DNA from: Nocardioides sp. BGMRC 2183
GTDB taxonomy: Bacteria; Actinomycetota; Actinomycetes; Propionibacteriales; Nocardioidaceae
NCBI GenBank assembly: GCA_008123405.1
Contig: VSSA01000014.1
Location: forward strand, 45,175 to 109,174
Direction: 5' to 3'
Length of the DNA: 64,000 nucleotides
In this document: piece after piece, positions 1-9,954 of the stretch
How positions within the stretch are numbered: the stretch's first letter is position 1
How the letters are laid out: each line of letters begins with the position of its first letter
Translations under genes and position numbers: made by a program
The notes under the pieces: generated by a model
The model's database searches: none
What the model was told of the DNA's origin: nothing
What the model saw: the letters and a program-made list of their open reading frames with translations, nothing else

Positions 1-1
1 C

Positions 2-1234
2 ATCGACCGCGTGGAGATCAACCTGATCGCCGGCGCGCTGCCCGAGATCCAGGGGCACTTCGGGTTCAGCGACACCATCGCCGGGCTGATCCCCACCGCT
101 GCGAGCATCGCCGCAGCCGTCCTGCTGCTGCCGGCCGGGCGGCTCGCCGACCGGGCGCCGCGGGTGGCGACGGTGACCATCGTCGTCCTGGTCTGGTCGT
201 TGTGCTCGGTGCTCAGCGGTCTGGCCACGACCTTCCTGATGTTCTTCATGGTCCGCATCGCCATCGGCGCCGCAGGCCAGCTCTACAACCCGCCGGCCTC
301 GAGCCTGCTGGCCGACTACTACCCCGACAGCAGCCGCGGCAAGGCCTACGGCCTGGAGCGCGCCGGCTACTACATGGGCCTGCCTGCGGGCGTGATCGTC
401 GGCGGAGCGATCGCCGAGGCGCTCGACTGGCGGGCGGTCTTCTTCATCGCCGCGGTGCCCGGCGTCGTGATCGCGATCCTGATGGCCACCGTCAAGGAAC
501 CGCTACGCGGCCTCGGCGACCGCATCGACCGGATCCGGGCTGCCGAGCGCGACGGACGGGGAGCGAGCGGCGCCGACGAGCACACCGTGATCAGCGGGGA
601 CGTCCCGTCGATCTGGAAGGACGCCAAGGACCTGCTGCACATCACCACGCTGCGCGGCGTCATCCTTGCCCAGGCGATGCTGGCGCTCGGCGTGGCCGGG
701 CTCTTCTACTGGCTGCCGACGTTCCTGGAGCGGACCGAGGGGCTCGCCACCGATGCTGCCTCCGGACTGGCCGGTGGTGTCGGCGGCACCGGGATCGTGA
801 TCGGCATCATCCTCGGCAGCAGGCTGGGCGACCGGGATCGCGGCCGCGGGTGGCGGATCCGGCTCTCCAGCGCCTTCCTGCTCCTCGGCGCGGTCGGACT
901 GACGCTGACCGTGCTGCTCCCCGGCGTCGGCCCGCGGATGGCGATGGTCACCGTGGCCTGCCTCGGCTTCGCCGGCGCGATGCCCAACCTGACCGCCACC
1001 GCGGCGAACGTCGTACCGTCCAGCAGTCGCGGGATGGGGTTCGCACTGCTGCAGTTCCTCACCACGCTGGGCGGTGCCTTCGGTCCGCTGCTGGTCGGCG
1101 CCATGTCCGACACCGTGGGCTCCATCCAGATCGGCATGCTCGTCCTGCTTCCGCCGATCTTCGTCTCCGCGCTGATCCTGTGGTCGGTCCGCCACGCCTA
1201 CGCTGCGGACGCCGCACCGGGCCGCCGTCAGTAA
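2..1234 (+). CDS. MFS transporter, 5' end cut by window edge
   Basis: Major facilitator superfamily permease. The open frame runs in from the window edge: the codons before the GTG at 11 read I-D-R, matching the usual DR-x-x-[IL] start of MFS helix 1, so the true start probably lies upstream. Visible family features are the loop 2-3 motif GRLADR near residue 45, a central hydrophilic loop (about 165-205), and two bundles of about six hydrophobic helices. It most resembles organic-acid/aromatic-acid importers. It is convergent with the cupin operon of the catabolic island, so import of the island's substrate is likely but inferred. A TAA stop at 1232-1234 lies at the edge of a long palindrome. 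Confidence 0.85.
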   Translation: MDRVEINLIAGALPEIQGHFGFSDTIAGLIPTAASIAAAVLLLPAGRLADRAPRVATVTIVVLVWSLCSVLSGLATTFLMFFMVRIAIGAAGQLYNPPASSLLADYYPDSSRGKAYGLERAGYYMGLPAGVIVGGAIAEALDWRAVFFIAAVPGVVIAILMATVKEPLRGLGDRIDRIRAAERDGRGASGADEHTVISGDVPSIWKDAKDLLHITTLRGVILAQAMLALGVAGLFYWLPTFLERTEGLATDAASGLAGGVGGTGIVIGIILGSRLGDRDRGRGWRIRLSSAFLLLGAVGLTLTVLLPGVGPRMAMVTVACLGFAGAMPNLTATAANVVPSSSRGMGFALLQFLTTLGGAFGPLLVGAMSDTVGSIQIGMLVLLPPIFVSALILWSVRHAYAADAAPGRRQ

Positions 1235-1399
1235 GAGATCGCACGGATAGGGAGCGCCTGCTGCGCGCCGCCCCGCGGGCCCCTCGCGGCGTTGCGACCG
1301 CTCGACGTGCCACCAGCATGCCTTCACGGCCGCGCCTTGCGAGGCATCCCGCGGATGCGACGCGCAGCACACGGCGTCCCTAGCCGCGCGATCTCTAAG
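1232..1399. repeat. Long imperfect palindrome between convergent genes
   Basis: The whole gap between the MFS stop and the cupin stop reads as one imperfect inverted repeat. Left-arm blocks AGAGATCGC (1235-1243), a GGATAGGG-type block and GCTGCGCG recur in reverse order on the right as GCGATCTCT, CCCTAG and CGCGCAGC, followed inward by a shared CCGCGGG core. Both stop codons fall inside the arms. It could act as a bidirectional terminator or be a remnant of a palindromic mobile or REP-like element. No U-tract is visible. Confidence 0.6.
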
Positions 1400-1979
1400 T
1401 GTGCACCACTGCGAGTCCGGCAACGTCCGGCACCGAGCTCCCGGCCGGGACGAAGGCCCACCGGCGCGCCGCGGGCCAGAGGACCTCCACGTCGGTGGCG
1501 AACACCGCGCCGCCGACTGCCTCGCTGGCCTCGACACTGCCGGCCAGGCCCGCGCGCGGATCACGCGCCAGGGACGGGCCGAGATCCAGCAGTCGACCCT
1601 CTCCACCGTCGGGCGCCTCGCCCTCGGCCCAGCCCCCGCCGGGGCCGGAGAACCACACCACGGCGCTGGTCTCGCCGCGCACCGAGGTCGCCGAGCGGGT
1701 GGCCCGCGGCTCCATCACCAGCAGGTGCTCGGTGGAGACCTCGAGACCGCTGATGCTCAGCGCGCCGGAGAGGAGGACCATCTCCTCGGCGGCCGGCTGA
1801 TGCCCCGTGGCGTCGCGACGCCATCCATCGGGGAACTGCACCAGCACCGTACGGACGCCGGCCTCGGCGTCCATCCGCAGCATCACCATGCGTGCGGGCT
1901 GGTCCGCCCCGGCGATCTGGTGCTCCCCCCACTCAAGGTCGGCCGCGTCCAGGTCCACAACACTTGGTACGTCGTTCAC
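1395..1979 (-). CDS. Cupin protein (DUF4437-like)
   Basis: A 194-residue single-domain cupin. The recognisable metal-binding segment is around residues 59-78 (GHQPAAEEMVLLSG), giving a His and Glu pair on the first cupin motif; the second motif (around residue 105) is weak. No signal peptide. The GTG start at 1979 overlaps the stop of the upstream isochorismatase gene by four bases (GTGA), so the two are translationally coupled. It is the last gene of a three-gene operon reading leftward from the operator near 3860. A role as a dioxygenase, isomerase or ligand sensor cannot be told from sequence; a catabolic role is inferred from its neighbours. Confidence 0.7.
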   Translation of the reverse strand: MNDVPSVVDLDAADLEWGEHQIAGADQPARMVMLRMDAEAGVRTVLVQFPDGWRRDATGHQPAAEEMVLLSGALSISGLEVSTEHLLVMEPRATRSATSVRGETSAVVWFSGPGGGWAEGEAPDGGEGRLLDLGPSLARDPRAGLAGSVEASEAVGGAVFATDVEVLWPAARRWAFVPAGSSVPDVAGLAVVHT

Positions 1980-2632
1980 GGGGTGCTCCTGAAGGTCGAG
2001 AGATGGTCGAGGATGTCGGACTCCGACACGACGTCGGCGTACTTGCTGTCGAGATCGAAGAGGTTGGCGTCGTGGGCCGCGGCATCCCGGTCGCCGCAGG
2101 CGTCACGGACGACCAACGGACGGAACCCGTGCTGCAGCGCGTCGAGCGCGGTCGCCCGGACGCAGCCGCTCGTGGAGAAGCCGAGCACGATGGTGGTGTC
2201 CACGCCCATCGTGCGCAGCGTCGGCGCCAGCGAGGTGCCGAAGAAGGCGGAGGCATACTGCTTGGTCACCATCACCTCGCCGGGGAGAGGAGACGGGTCC
2301 TCGGGACACTCGATCCACTCCGAGCCCTCCTCGAAGGCGCTCAGGCCAGGCACCTTGACCGCGAAGAAGCCCGCATCGATCCCACCCGGCGCCAGCACCA
2401 CCCGGGTGAAGAGCACCGGCCGCCGAGCCGCCCGTGCGGCCGCGACGACGCGGGCGGCGCTGACCCGGGCGGCCTCGAACCTGCCGCCGGCGTCGCTGAA
2501 CGGCCCGCCCTCCAGATAGGCGCGACAGACGTCGACGACGACCACGGCCGGCGACCGCCCCGGCCCGATCCGCGCCGCGAATCCGACGGAGGCGTAGTCC
2601 GCCGCACGCTGGGCGTCGGACATCTCGGTCAC
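1976..2632 (-). CDS. Isochorismatase-family cysteine hydrolase
   Basis: Cytosolic alpha/beta hydrolase of the isochorismatase / N-carbamoylsarcosine amidase / maleamate amidase family (218 aa). The catalytic triad is intact: Asp34 (VVVDV), Lys124 (VTKQY) and the nucleophile Cys157 (STSGCVRAT). The presence of Cys means an amidase-type reaction (amide or carbamoyl hydrolysis) is more likely than vinyl-ether hydrolysis. The GTG start at 2632 overlaps the upstream CoA-transferase stop (GTGA); ATG 2623 is an alternative start. With the maleate-isomerase-like gene at 10301 it recalls the maleamate to maleate to fumarate steps of nicotinate degradation, but no other nic genes are present, so the substrate stays open. 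Confidence 0.85.
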   Translation of the reverse strand: MTEMSDAQRAADYASVGFAARIGPGRSPAVVVVDVCRAYLEGGPFSDAGGRFEAARVSAARVVAAARAARRPVLFTRVVLAPGGIDAGFFAVKVPGLSAFEEGSEWIECPEDPSPLPGEVMVTKQYASAFFGTSLAPTLRTMGVDTTIVLGFSTSGCVRATALDALQHGFRPLVVRDACGDRDAAAHDANLFDLDSKYADVVSESDILDHLSTFRSTP

Positions 2633-3846
2633 GACGCTCCGATGATCCCGCGCTCGACCAGGTCGGCGCGTTCGGACTCGGCGAGGCCCAGCAGGTCGCC
2701 GTAGACCTCGTCGTTGTGCTGGCCCAGATCCGGGCCGGTCCAGCGGATCGACCCGGGCGTGCCGGACAGCTTGGGCACGACGTTCTGCATGTGGAGCCGG
2801 CCGAAGGTCTGGTCCGGCACCTGCACGATCGACTCGCGTGCGGCGAAGTGCGGGTCGGCCAGCATGTCCGCGGCCTTGTAGATACGGCCGGCGGGGACCC
2901 CTCCGGCGTTCATCCGCTCCAGCAGCTCATCGGCGTCCAGGGTGGCCGTCCAGGCACCGATCAGCTCGTCGAGCTCGGCCTGGGCCCGGCCGCGCCCGAC
3001 GTGCGAGGCATAGGGGTGCCCCGGTTCGGACCACTCCGGCCTGCCCATCATCGCGAAGAGGCGCGAGGAGACGGTGTCCTGGTTGGCTGCGATCAGGACC
3101 AGTTGTCCGTCCTTGGTGGGATAGACGTTCGACGGAGCCACGTTCGGCAGGATCGCGCCGGTGCGCTCGCGTTGATACCCCGCGACGTCCCACTCGGTGA
3201 CCAGCGACTCCATCATCGCGAGCACCGATTCGTAGATCGAGGCGTCGACCACCTGACCGCTACCGGTCGCATCGCGGTGGCGCAGCGCGGCGAGGGCGCC
3301 CACGGTCGCGTGCATCGCGGCGAGGGAGTCGCCGATCGAGATGCCGGCCCGGGAGGGCTGTCGATCGGGGTCGCCGAGGATGTAGCGCAGCCCGCCCATC
3401 GCCTCTCCGATCGAGCCGTAGCCGGCCCGATCCGAGTAGGGGCCGGTCTGCCCGTAGCCGGAGACCCGGACCAGGATGATCCCCGGATTGACCTCCCGGA
3501 GGCGCTCGTAGCCCAGGTTCCACCTCTCGAACGTGCCGGAACGGAAGTTCTCGACCACGATGTCGGCGGTCTTGACCAGGTCGAGGAAGAGGTCCTGTCC
3601 TTCCTTCTCGCGAAGATCCAGCGTCACCGAGCGCTTGTTGCGCCCCACCACCGGCCACCACAGCGATGCGCCGTCGGTACGCCCCCACGCGCGCATCGGG
3701 TCGCCGACGCCGGGCGGCTCGACCTTGATCACGTCGGCGCCCTGGTCGGCCAGCAAAGTGCCGGCGAACGGACCCGCGAGCAGCTGGCCGGCCTCGATCA
3801 CGCGGACGCCAGCCAATGCCCCCGTCGTTCCTGCATCGGTCGTCAT
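2629..3846 (-). CDS. Class III (CaiB/BaiF) CoA-transferase
   Basis: 405-residue family III CoA-transferase that would move CoA between carboxylic acids. The expected catalytic Asp is Asp173 (SIGDSL), and the N-terminal motif GVRVIEAGQLLAGPF and the KVEPP segment (residues 41-45) are typical. The ATG at 3846 is chosen because the family's N-terminus begins there; the frame stays open for a further 270 codons upstream only because of GC-rich shadow coding. A TATGAT box lies exactly at -12 to -7 relative to the ATG, so the mRNA is probably leaderless. First gene of the leftward operon with the amidohydrolase and cupin; divergent from the HMG-CoA-lyase-like gene, with which it shares the operator. 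Confidence 0.88.
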   Translation of the reverse strand: MTTDAGTTGALAGVRVIEAGQLLAGPFAGTLLADQGADVIKVEPPGVGDPMRAWGRTDGASLWWPVVGRNKRSVTLDLREKEGQDLFLDLVKTADIVVENFRSGTFERWNLGYERLREVNPGIILVRVSGYGQTGPYSDRAGYGSIGEAMGGLRYILGDPDRQPSRAGISIGDSLAAMHATVGALAALRHRDATGSGQVVDASIYESVLAMMESLVTEWDVAGYQRERTGAILPNVAPSNVYPTKDGQLVLIAANQDTVSSRLFAMMGRPEWSEPGHPYASHVGRGRAQAELDELIGAWTATLDADELLERMNAGGVPAGRIYKAADMLADPHFAARESIVQVPDQTFGRLHMQNVVPKLSGTPGSIRWTGPDLGQHNDEVYGDLLGLAESERADLVERGIIGAS

Positions 3847-3850
3847 GGGA

Positions 3851-3871
3851 TGATCATATATCCGATATGAT
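3851..3871. promoter_or_regulatory. Bidirectional promoter with AT-rich inverted repeat (operator copy 1)
   Basis: ATCATATATCCGATATGAT (3853-3871) is an AT-rich inverted repeat in a GC-rich intergenic space of 58 bp. Each half-site supplies a TATGAT -10 box: 3858-3853 for the leftward CoA-transferase operon and 3866-3871 for the rightward HMG-CoA-lyase operon. The core TGATCATATATCC matches operator copies at 6444, 9906 and 11112. Confidence 0.7.
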
Positions 3872-3904
3872 GCCGAGGTCATCACGTCATCCGAGGAGCG
3901 GCTC

Positions 3905-4846
3905 GTGACCACTGCACCGATCGAGATCGGGCCCGTCGAGGTCGTCGAGGTCGCCCCGCGCGACGGCCTCCAGAACGAACAGCGCGTGCTGCCCACCGAC
4001 ATCAAGGCCGAGCTGGTACGACGCAGCCTGGACGCCGGACTGCGGCGGCTCGAGGTGACGGCGTTCGCCCGCCCCGACCGCGTCCCGCAGATGGCCGACG
4101 CCGAAGCGCTCCTGGCCGAGGTCGCCCACGACGAGCGGCTCACCTCGATCGGGCTGGTCCTCAACCGCCGGGGACTGGAGCGCGCGCTGGCGGCCGGGTG
4201 CGATGAGATCACCGTCGTGGTGGTGGCCTCCGACGGCCTCGCACTGCGCAACCAGGGCGTCGACACTGCCGCCCAGATCCAGACCTGGCGCGCGATCCGC
4301 GCCGACGCGCAGGCGGCCGGAGTCAGGGCCAGCGTGATCATCGCCGCCGCGTTCGGCTGCCCCTTCGACGGGGAGGTCCCACTGCCGCAGTTGCTCGAGG
4401 TGGCCCGCGGCGTCCTCGACGCCGCCCCGGACGAACTGGCGATCGCCGACACCATCGGGGTCGGCGTGCCGGGCCAGGTCCGCGCCATCATCGCCGGCCT
4501 CCGGGCACTCGATGCCGAGATCCCGCTCCGCGCCCACTTCCACAACACCCGCAACACCGGATACGCCAACGCCCTCGCCGCGGTGGAGTCGGGGGTCAGC
4601 GTCCTCGACGCCTCGACGGGCGGCATCGGCGGATGTCCGTTCGCCCCCGGCGCCAGCGGCAACATCGCCACCGAGGACCTCCTCTATCTGCTCGAGCGCT
4701 CCGGCATCGCCACCACCACGGCGATCGACCCGACCGCGGTCGCCACCACAGGCACCTGGATCGCCGACCGACTCGGCCTCCCGCGACCGCCGGCGATGCT
4801 CGGTCGCGCCGGCCGCTTCCCCCCGAGCCCGACCTCCGTGTCCTGA
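3905..4846 (+). CDS. HMG-CoA lyase-like DRE-TIM metallolyase
   Basis: 313-residue DRE-TIM barrel enzyme of the hydroxymethylglutaryl-CoA lyase group, which cleaves 3-hydroxy-3-methyl-acyl-CoA thioesters. Seen: APRDGLQNE at residues 17-25 (Arg19, Asp20 metal site), HFH at 211-213 (metal ligands), and the lyase signature GGIGGCPFAPGASGN at 239-253 with catalytic Cys244. The GTG start at 3905 has GAGGAG at 3893-3898. It is followed 35 bp later by an acyl-CoA ligase, suggesting that ligase or CoA-transferase forms the thioester and this enzyme cleaves it. The exact substrate (HMG-CoA or another tertiary 3-hydroxyacyl-CoA) cannot be fixed. Confidence 0.85.
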   Translation: MTTAPIEIGPVEVVEVAPRDGLQNEQRVLPTDIKAELVRRSLDAGLRRLEVTAFARPDRVPQMADAEALLAEVAHDERLTSIGLVLNRRGLERALAAGCDEITVVVVASDGLALRNQGVDTAAQIQTWRAIRADAQAAGVRASVIIAAAFGCPFDGEVPLPQLLEVARGVLDAAPDELAIADTIGVGVPGQVRAIIAGLRALDAEIPLRAHFHNTRNTGYANALAAVESGVSVLDASTGGIGGCPFAPGASGNIATEDLLYLLERSGIATTTAIDPTAVATTGTWIADRLGLPRPPAMLGRAGRFPPSPTSVS

Positions 4847-4881
4847 CCCGACACCCCGACACCGATTCCTCAGGAGGACCC

Positions 4882-6423
4882 ATGCCGATCGCACCTGGCG
4901 GCGCGCCGCTCTCGATCGTGGCCGGGATCCGCGAGTTCGCCCACGCCACGCCCGACCGGGTCGCGGTGATCGACGGCGACCGGACCCTGACCTTCGCCGC
5001 GCTCGACGAGCGCGCCAGCCGCCTGGCCAACCACCTGCTCGACGCCGGGCTACGCCCGCAGGAACGGGTCGCGGTGCTGCTCGGCAATCGCCTGGAGTAT
5101 CCGGAGGTCGCCGCGGGCCTGGCCAAGGCCGGCCTGGTGATGGTCCCACTGAACCCGCGACTGACGCCCGCGGAGGCGACGTACATCGTCGAGCACAGCG
5201 GTGCGAAGGCGGTCGTGCTGGACCGGGCGCTGACCTCGATCGTCGCCCCGGTGGTGGCCGAGCGGCGACTGGCCTGTCTGGTGGTCGACGACGGCACCCC
5301 GGGCGCCGGCTACGAGGAGGCGCTGGCGGTCGCCGATAGTGGGGACCCGGAGGTGGCGACGTCCGAGCACGACCCGTTCTGCATCACCTACACCTCCGGC
5401 ACCACCGGCCGTCCCAAGGGCGTCCTCATCTCACACCGAAGCCGGGTGCTCACCTTCTCGATGAGCGCACTGGAGTGGAACCTGGGCAATGGCCGGGTCT
5501 CCGCGGCCGTCGGTCCGATGTACCACGGGGCGGGGTTCGCCTTCGGCTATGCGCCCGTCTACACCGGCGGCACGGTGACCATGCTGCGCAAGTGGGATCC
5601 GGTCGGGTTCCTCGACCTGGTCGAGCGGGATCGGGTCCAGTCGACCTTCCTGATCCCCACGATGGCGATGGGGCTGCGGGCCCTCGGCGCCGAGGAGATC
5701 GCTCGACGTGACCTGACCAGTCTGGACACCCTCTACTTCAATGCCGCGGCACTGCCGTGGGAGCTGAAGCAGTGGGTCCTCGACACCTTCCCGGGCAGGG
5801 ACGTCCACGAGCTCTACGGCTCGACCGAGTCCGGCATCATCACCAACCTGCGGCCGGCTCACATGCGGTCCAAGCCCGGGTCGGTCGGCCACCCCTGGTT
5901 CCATACCGAGGTCCGGGTGGTCGACGAGCAGGGCGCGGAGGTCGGCCCCGGCCAGCCGGGCGAGCTGTTCAGCCGGTCGCCGTACCTGATGAACGGCTAT
6001 CTGGACGACCCCGAGGCGACCGCCGCCTGCACCACCGAGGACGGCTTCGTCACCTGCGGCGACATCGTGGTCCGCGACAAGGACGGCTTCATCTCGATCG
6101 TGGACCGCAAGAAGGACCTGATCATCTCCGGCGGCACCAACGTCTACCCACGCGAGATCGAGGAGGTGCTCGCAAGACACCCGTCGGTGGTCGAGAGCGC
6201 CGTCGTCGGCGAGCCCGACGACACCTGGGGCGAGACGGTGGTCGCACACGTGGTGGTGCGCGAGGGGCATCAGCTCGACATCGCCGCCCTGGAGAGGCTC
6301 TGCCGCGATCACCTCGCCGGCTTCAAGGTGCCCCGCCGCTGGTATCGGATCGAGGCGCTCCCCCGCAACGCCGGAGGCAAGGTCTCCAAGCGCGATCTCC
6401 GGGCCCCCGTTGCGACTCCTTGA
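4882..6423 (+). CDS. AMP-forming acyl-CoA ligase
   Basis: 513-residue ANL-superfamily acid:CoA ligase that activates a carboxylic acid via an acyl-AMP. Seen: P-loop TYTSGTTGRPKG (169-180), YGSTE adenine motif, hinge motif GFISIVDRKKDLIISGG, and the C-terminal catalytic Lys500 in NAGGKVSK. The ATG at 4882 is preceded by AGGAGGA (4872-4878). It lies in the rightward operon after the lyase. Similar in length and motifs to long/medium-chain or aromatic acid ligases; the acyl substrate is not predictable from what can be seen. Confidence 0.88.
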   Translation: MPIAPGGAPLSIVAGIREFAHATPDRVAVIDGDRTLTFAALDERASRLANHLLDAGLRPQERVAVLLGNRLEYPEVAAGLAKAGLVMVPLNPRLTPAEATYIVEHSGAKAVVLDRALTSIVAPVVAERRLACLVVDDGTPGAGYEEALAVADSGDPEVATSEHDPFCITYTSGTTGRPKGVLISHRSRVLTFSMSALEWNLGNGRVSAAVGPMYHGAGFAFGYAPVYTGGTVTMLRKWDPVGFLDLVERDRVQSTFLIPTMAMGLRALGAEEIARRDLTSLDTLYFNAAALPWELKQWVLDTFPGRDVHELYGSTESGIITNLRPAHMRSKPGSVGHPWFHTEVRVVDEQGAEVGPGQPGELFSRSPYLMNGYLDDPEATAACTTEDGFVTCGDIVVRDKDGFISIVDRKKDLIISGGTNVYPREIEEVLARHPSVVESAVVGEPDDTWGETVVAHVVVREGHQLDIAALERLCRDHLAGFKVPRRWYRIEALPRNAGGKVSKRDLRAPVATP

Positions 6424-6459
6424 CCAGAGTCGGACTGATTCAGATATCATATATTCAGA
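6420..6459 (+). promoter_or_regulatory. Promoter with operator copy 2
   Basis: A TTGACC -35-like box (6420-6425, overlapping the ligase stop codon) and a TATCAT -10 (6445-6450) precede the cupin gene. ATATCATATATTC (6444-6456) matches the operator core found at 3851, and is bracketed by two copies of ATTCAGA (6438-6444 and 6453-6459). A GGAGG ribosome site lies just before the GTG at 6486. Confidence 0.6.
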
Positions 6460-6485
6460 CCACCAACCAGCGATGGAGGCACGGC

Positions 6486-7781
<1,296 letters not shown>

Positions 7782-7789
7782 GCCGCTGA

Positions 7790-8569
7790 GTGACCACCCT
7801 CCTGCTCACCCACGCGACACAGACGGCGGTCGAGGTCTCCTCGGCCGCCGTCGGCGAGCCGACCCATGGCCTGTCCGCGTTCACCGTCGCCATCGTGGCG
7901 CACATCCTTCTCTTCGTGTACTGGCTCGGCGGCGACCTCGGCGTGTACTACTCGAGCCGCTTCATCATCAAGCCCGAGCTGCAGCCCGAGACCCGGGCGA
8001 TCGCGGCCAAGATCATGGTCGGCTGCGACATGGCGCCGCGGTTCTCCCTGATCCTGTTCGGGGCGAGCGGCGTGACCCTGATGTACGTCGGCCCGCTGGG
8101 CGAGAAGTTCTTCGCGACCTGGTGGATGCTCGCGCTGGTGTGGATCGCGACGCTGACCTGGGCGTACCTCTCGCTGCAGGAGGCAAGGACCGGAGGCACG
8201 GCAGCACATCGCTTCTTCCACCGGGCCGACCTGGTCATCCGCTACGCGGCGGCGGCCGTGCTGATCCTGGTCGGGCTGTACGCCATCGTGGCAACGGCAC
8301 CCTTCGGGGTCGACACCAATCCCAAGTGGCTCGGTGCCAAGGTGCTCGCCTACGGCCTGACCATCGTCTGCGGCATCATGATCCGGCGTGCGCTGCGCCC
8401 CTTCGGCCCCGCGTTCGGCGCGCTCCTGACGACCGGCTCCACGCCGGCGGTGGAGGCGGACATCGTCGGGTCGATCCGGCGCTCGGAGCCCTGGGTCTAC
8501 GCGATCTGGTTCCTGGTCGCCCTGGCCGCCGTACTCGGCGTGATCAAGCCGGGCCAACTCGCATTCTGA
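7790..8569 (+). CDS. Multi-pass membrane protein, unrecognised
   Basis: 259 residues with about six hydrophobic helices (about 29-50, 90-110, 115-135, 155-180, 195-215, 235-255). The first helix carries HILLFVYWLGGDLGVYYSS, and the loop after it has conserved-looking charged residues. It recalls CopD/DUF2269-type small membrane proteins, with His in helix 1, but I do not recognise a family with certainty. The GTG start is 8 bp after the His-rich cupin stop, so the two are co-translated. A metal or electron-transfer role alongside the His-rich cupin is only a guess. Confidence 0.6.
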   Translation: MTTLLLTHATQTAVEVSSAAVGEPTHGLSAFTVAIVAHILLFVYWLGGDLGVYYSSRFIIKPELQPETRAIAAKIMVGCDMAPRFSLILFGASGVTLMYVGPLGEKFFATWWMLALVWIATLTWAYLSLQEARTGGTAAHRFFHRADLVIRYAAAAVLILVGLYAIVATAPFGVDTNPKWLGAKVLAYGLTIVCGIMIRRALRPFGPAFGALLTTGSTPAVEADIVGSIRRSEPWVYAIWFLVALAAVLGVIKPGQLAF

Positions 8570-8803
8570 TGGGATGGCGCGAGCGCGTCGCTCGTTCCTC
8601 GCGCCGCGCTGCCGCGCGCGCAGTCGACGTTTCTTGGGGTCACGGCCTGCTGGCGTCTTGCGGCGTCGGCCACCGCGGAGAAGCTCGCTCCTCGGCTCCG
8701 GTCGCTCCTTCGTCGCTCCCTGCGCTCGTCGGCTCGCGTTCTCCGCGGTGGCCGACATCGGTTGGATGGCGCGCGCGCCATGCGCCGCGTCGCGCCATCC
8801 AGT
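8570..8803. repeat. Nested palindromic element between convergent genes
   Basis: The gap between the two converging stop codons is built of nested inverted repeats. Outer arms are GGATGGCGCG (8572-8581) and CGCGCCATCC (8791-8800). Inner arms are a perfect 18-bp pair, GTCGGCCACCGCGGAGAA (8665-8682) with its complement at 8739-8756. ATGGCGCGCGCGCCAT (8766-8781) is a perfect 16-bp palindrome. No coding frame is convincing here. Function could be bidirectional termination or a species-specific palindromic repeat. Confidence 0.7.
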
Positions 8804-9901
8804 TCACACGTCGGTGGGCATCAGGTTGGTGCCGTTCTTCATCCGCTCCCGGAAGGAGCCGGTGGGCCACTCACGGTCGACCAGGCGCTCCATGAACTGC
8901 CGCAGCGTGCGGGTCCCGTACGCCGGGGCCACGTGGTCGACCACGGACCAGTACTTGGCCGCCTCGAGGTAGAACGCCACCGGACGCACCTTGGCGGAGA
9001 ATCGACCAGCGGTCCGCAGGCGACTGATCTTCTTGTCCCACTGGGCCATCGGCACGACGTCCCAATCGGGCTCACGCCCGTTGAGCTCGAACATCATCTC
9101 GCCGGCCCGCTTCAGGGTGACGACGTTGTCCTCGTGCCACGGGCCGCCCACCGGCAGCACCCTGCCGAGCGCCCCCGGGTCGAGGACCTGGTTGACGATG
9201 AACTCCGCGAGATCCTCGCGAGCGATCGGGTTGACCACGTTGTATTCGCCGTGGTCGAAGATCCGGTACTTCAGGCCGTTCTTAACGTCGCCGAAGGTCA
9301 TCGACAGATACGGGTAGTAGGCGGTCGGTCGGATGATCGTCCACGGCAGTCGGCCATGGTGCTGGCCCATCAGCTCGCCCTCGACCTGGAGCTTGTAGAC
9401 CTGCGGGATCAACTCGGGCCGGTAGGCCCCGAAGTCACTGATGTGGATGAACTGCCGGACCTCGTGCTCCACGGCGGCACTGATGCCGTTGACCACTGCC
9501 TGGTGATCCACCACCCGGCACTCCTCGGCGTCATTGGGCCGACGACCACTGAGCAGGGAGATGACGACGGCGGTCGGCGCGACTGCCACCGCGGCCTGCA
9601 CGTCCTCGACCCGGGTGGCATCGCCCGCCACGACCTCGGCGTCGGCGAAGGCGGCCTCGCTCTTCACCTCCGGGTCCCGGGCCAGCACCGCCGGGTGGTA
9701 ACCACGACGGGCGAGCTCGGGCACCAACGCTCGGCCGATGTAGCCGGTGCCGCCGAGCACCAAGACCCGCTCGCCGGTGCCGGAGCCGCTCGGGCCGGTC
9801 GCGTAGGTGTCGGACGCGGTCGTCAGCAGACGCTGCACGAGCGCGTGGCTGTGCCGCTGCGCGGCGGCGACGTCGAGGTCGGTGATGGTGCTGAATGCCA
9901 T
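8804..9901 (-). CDS. NAD(P)-binding SDR/epimerase-like protein
   Basis: 365 residues. A Rossmann fold starts at GGTGYIGRAL (50-59), the extended/atypical short-chain dehydrogenase glycine pattern, followed by DQAVVNGI and the active-site region HISDFGAYRPELIPQVYKLQVEGE, where Tyr-Lys are adjacent rather than in a YxxxK spacing. This places it with NmrA/NDUFA9-like atypical SDRs, so catalysis is uncertain. The ATG at 9901 has TATCAT exactly at -12 to -7, implying a leaderless mRNA. About 45 residues precede the fold. Monocistronic, controlled by operator copy 3. Confidence 0.75.
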   Translation of the reverse strand: MAFSTITDLDVAAAQRHSHALVQRLLTTASDTYATGPSGSGTGERVLVLGGTGYIGRALVPELARRGYHPAVLARDPEVKSEAAFADAEVVAGDATRVEDVQAAVAVAPTAVVISLLSGRRPNDAEECRVVDHQAVVNGISAAVEHEVRQFIHISDFGAYRPELIPQVYKLQVEGELMGQHHGRLPWTIIRPTAYYPYLSMTFGDVKNGLKYRIFDHGEYNVVNPIAREDLAEFIVNQVLDPGALGRVLPVGGPWHEDNVVTLKRAGEMMFELNGREPDWDVVPMAQWDKKISRLRTAGRFSAKVRPVAFYLEAAKYWSVVDHVAPAYGTRTLRQFMERLVDREWPTGSFRERMKNGTNLMPTDV

Positions 9902-9903
9902 GT

Positions 9904-9918
9904 ATAGATGATATATGC
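9904..9918 (-). promoter_or_regulatory. Operator copy 3 overlapping a leaderless -10
   Basis: AGATGATATATGC (9906-9918, plus strand) shares at least 10 of 13 positions with copies 1 and 2. On the minus strand it contains TATCAT at -12 to -7 of the SDR start codon, so a bound regulator would sit on the -10 box. Confidence 0.6.
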
Positions 9919-9954
9919 TTTCCCGCGGCGGGGACAGGGTTCACGTCGACGTGC

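Noticed and set aside
2629-4671. 680-codon minus-strand frame extending the CoA-transferase upstream
   Set aside because: The extra part is antisense to the HMG-CoA-lyase-like gene and has no family match; the ATG at 3846 with its promoter is the supported start.
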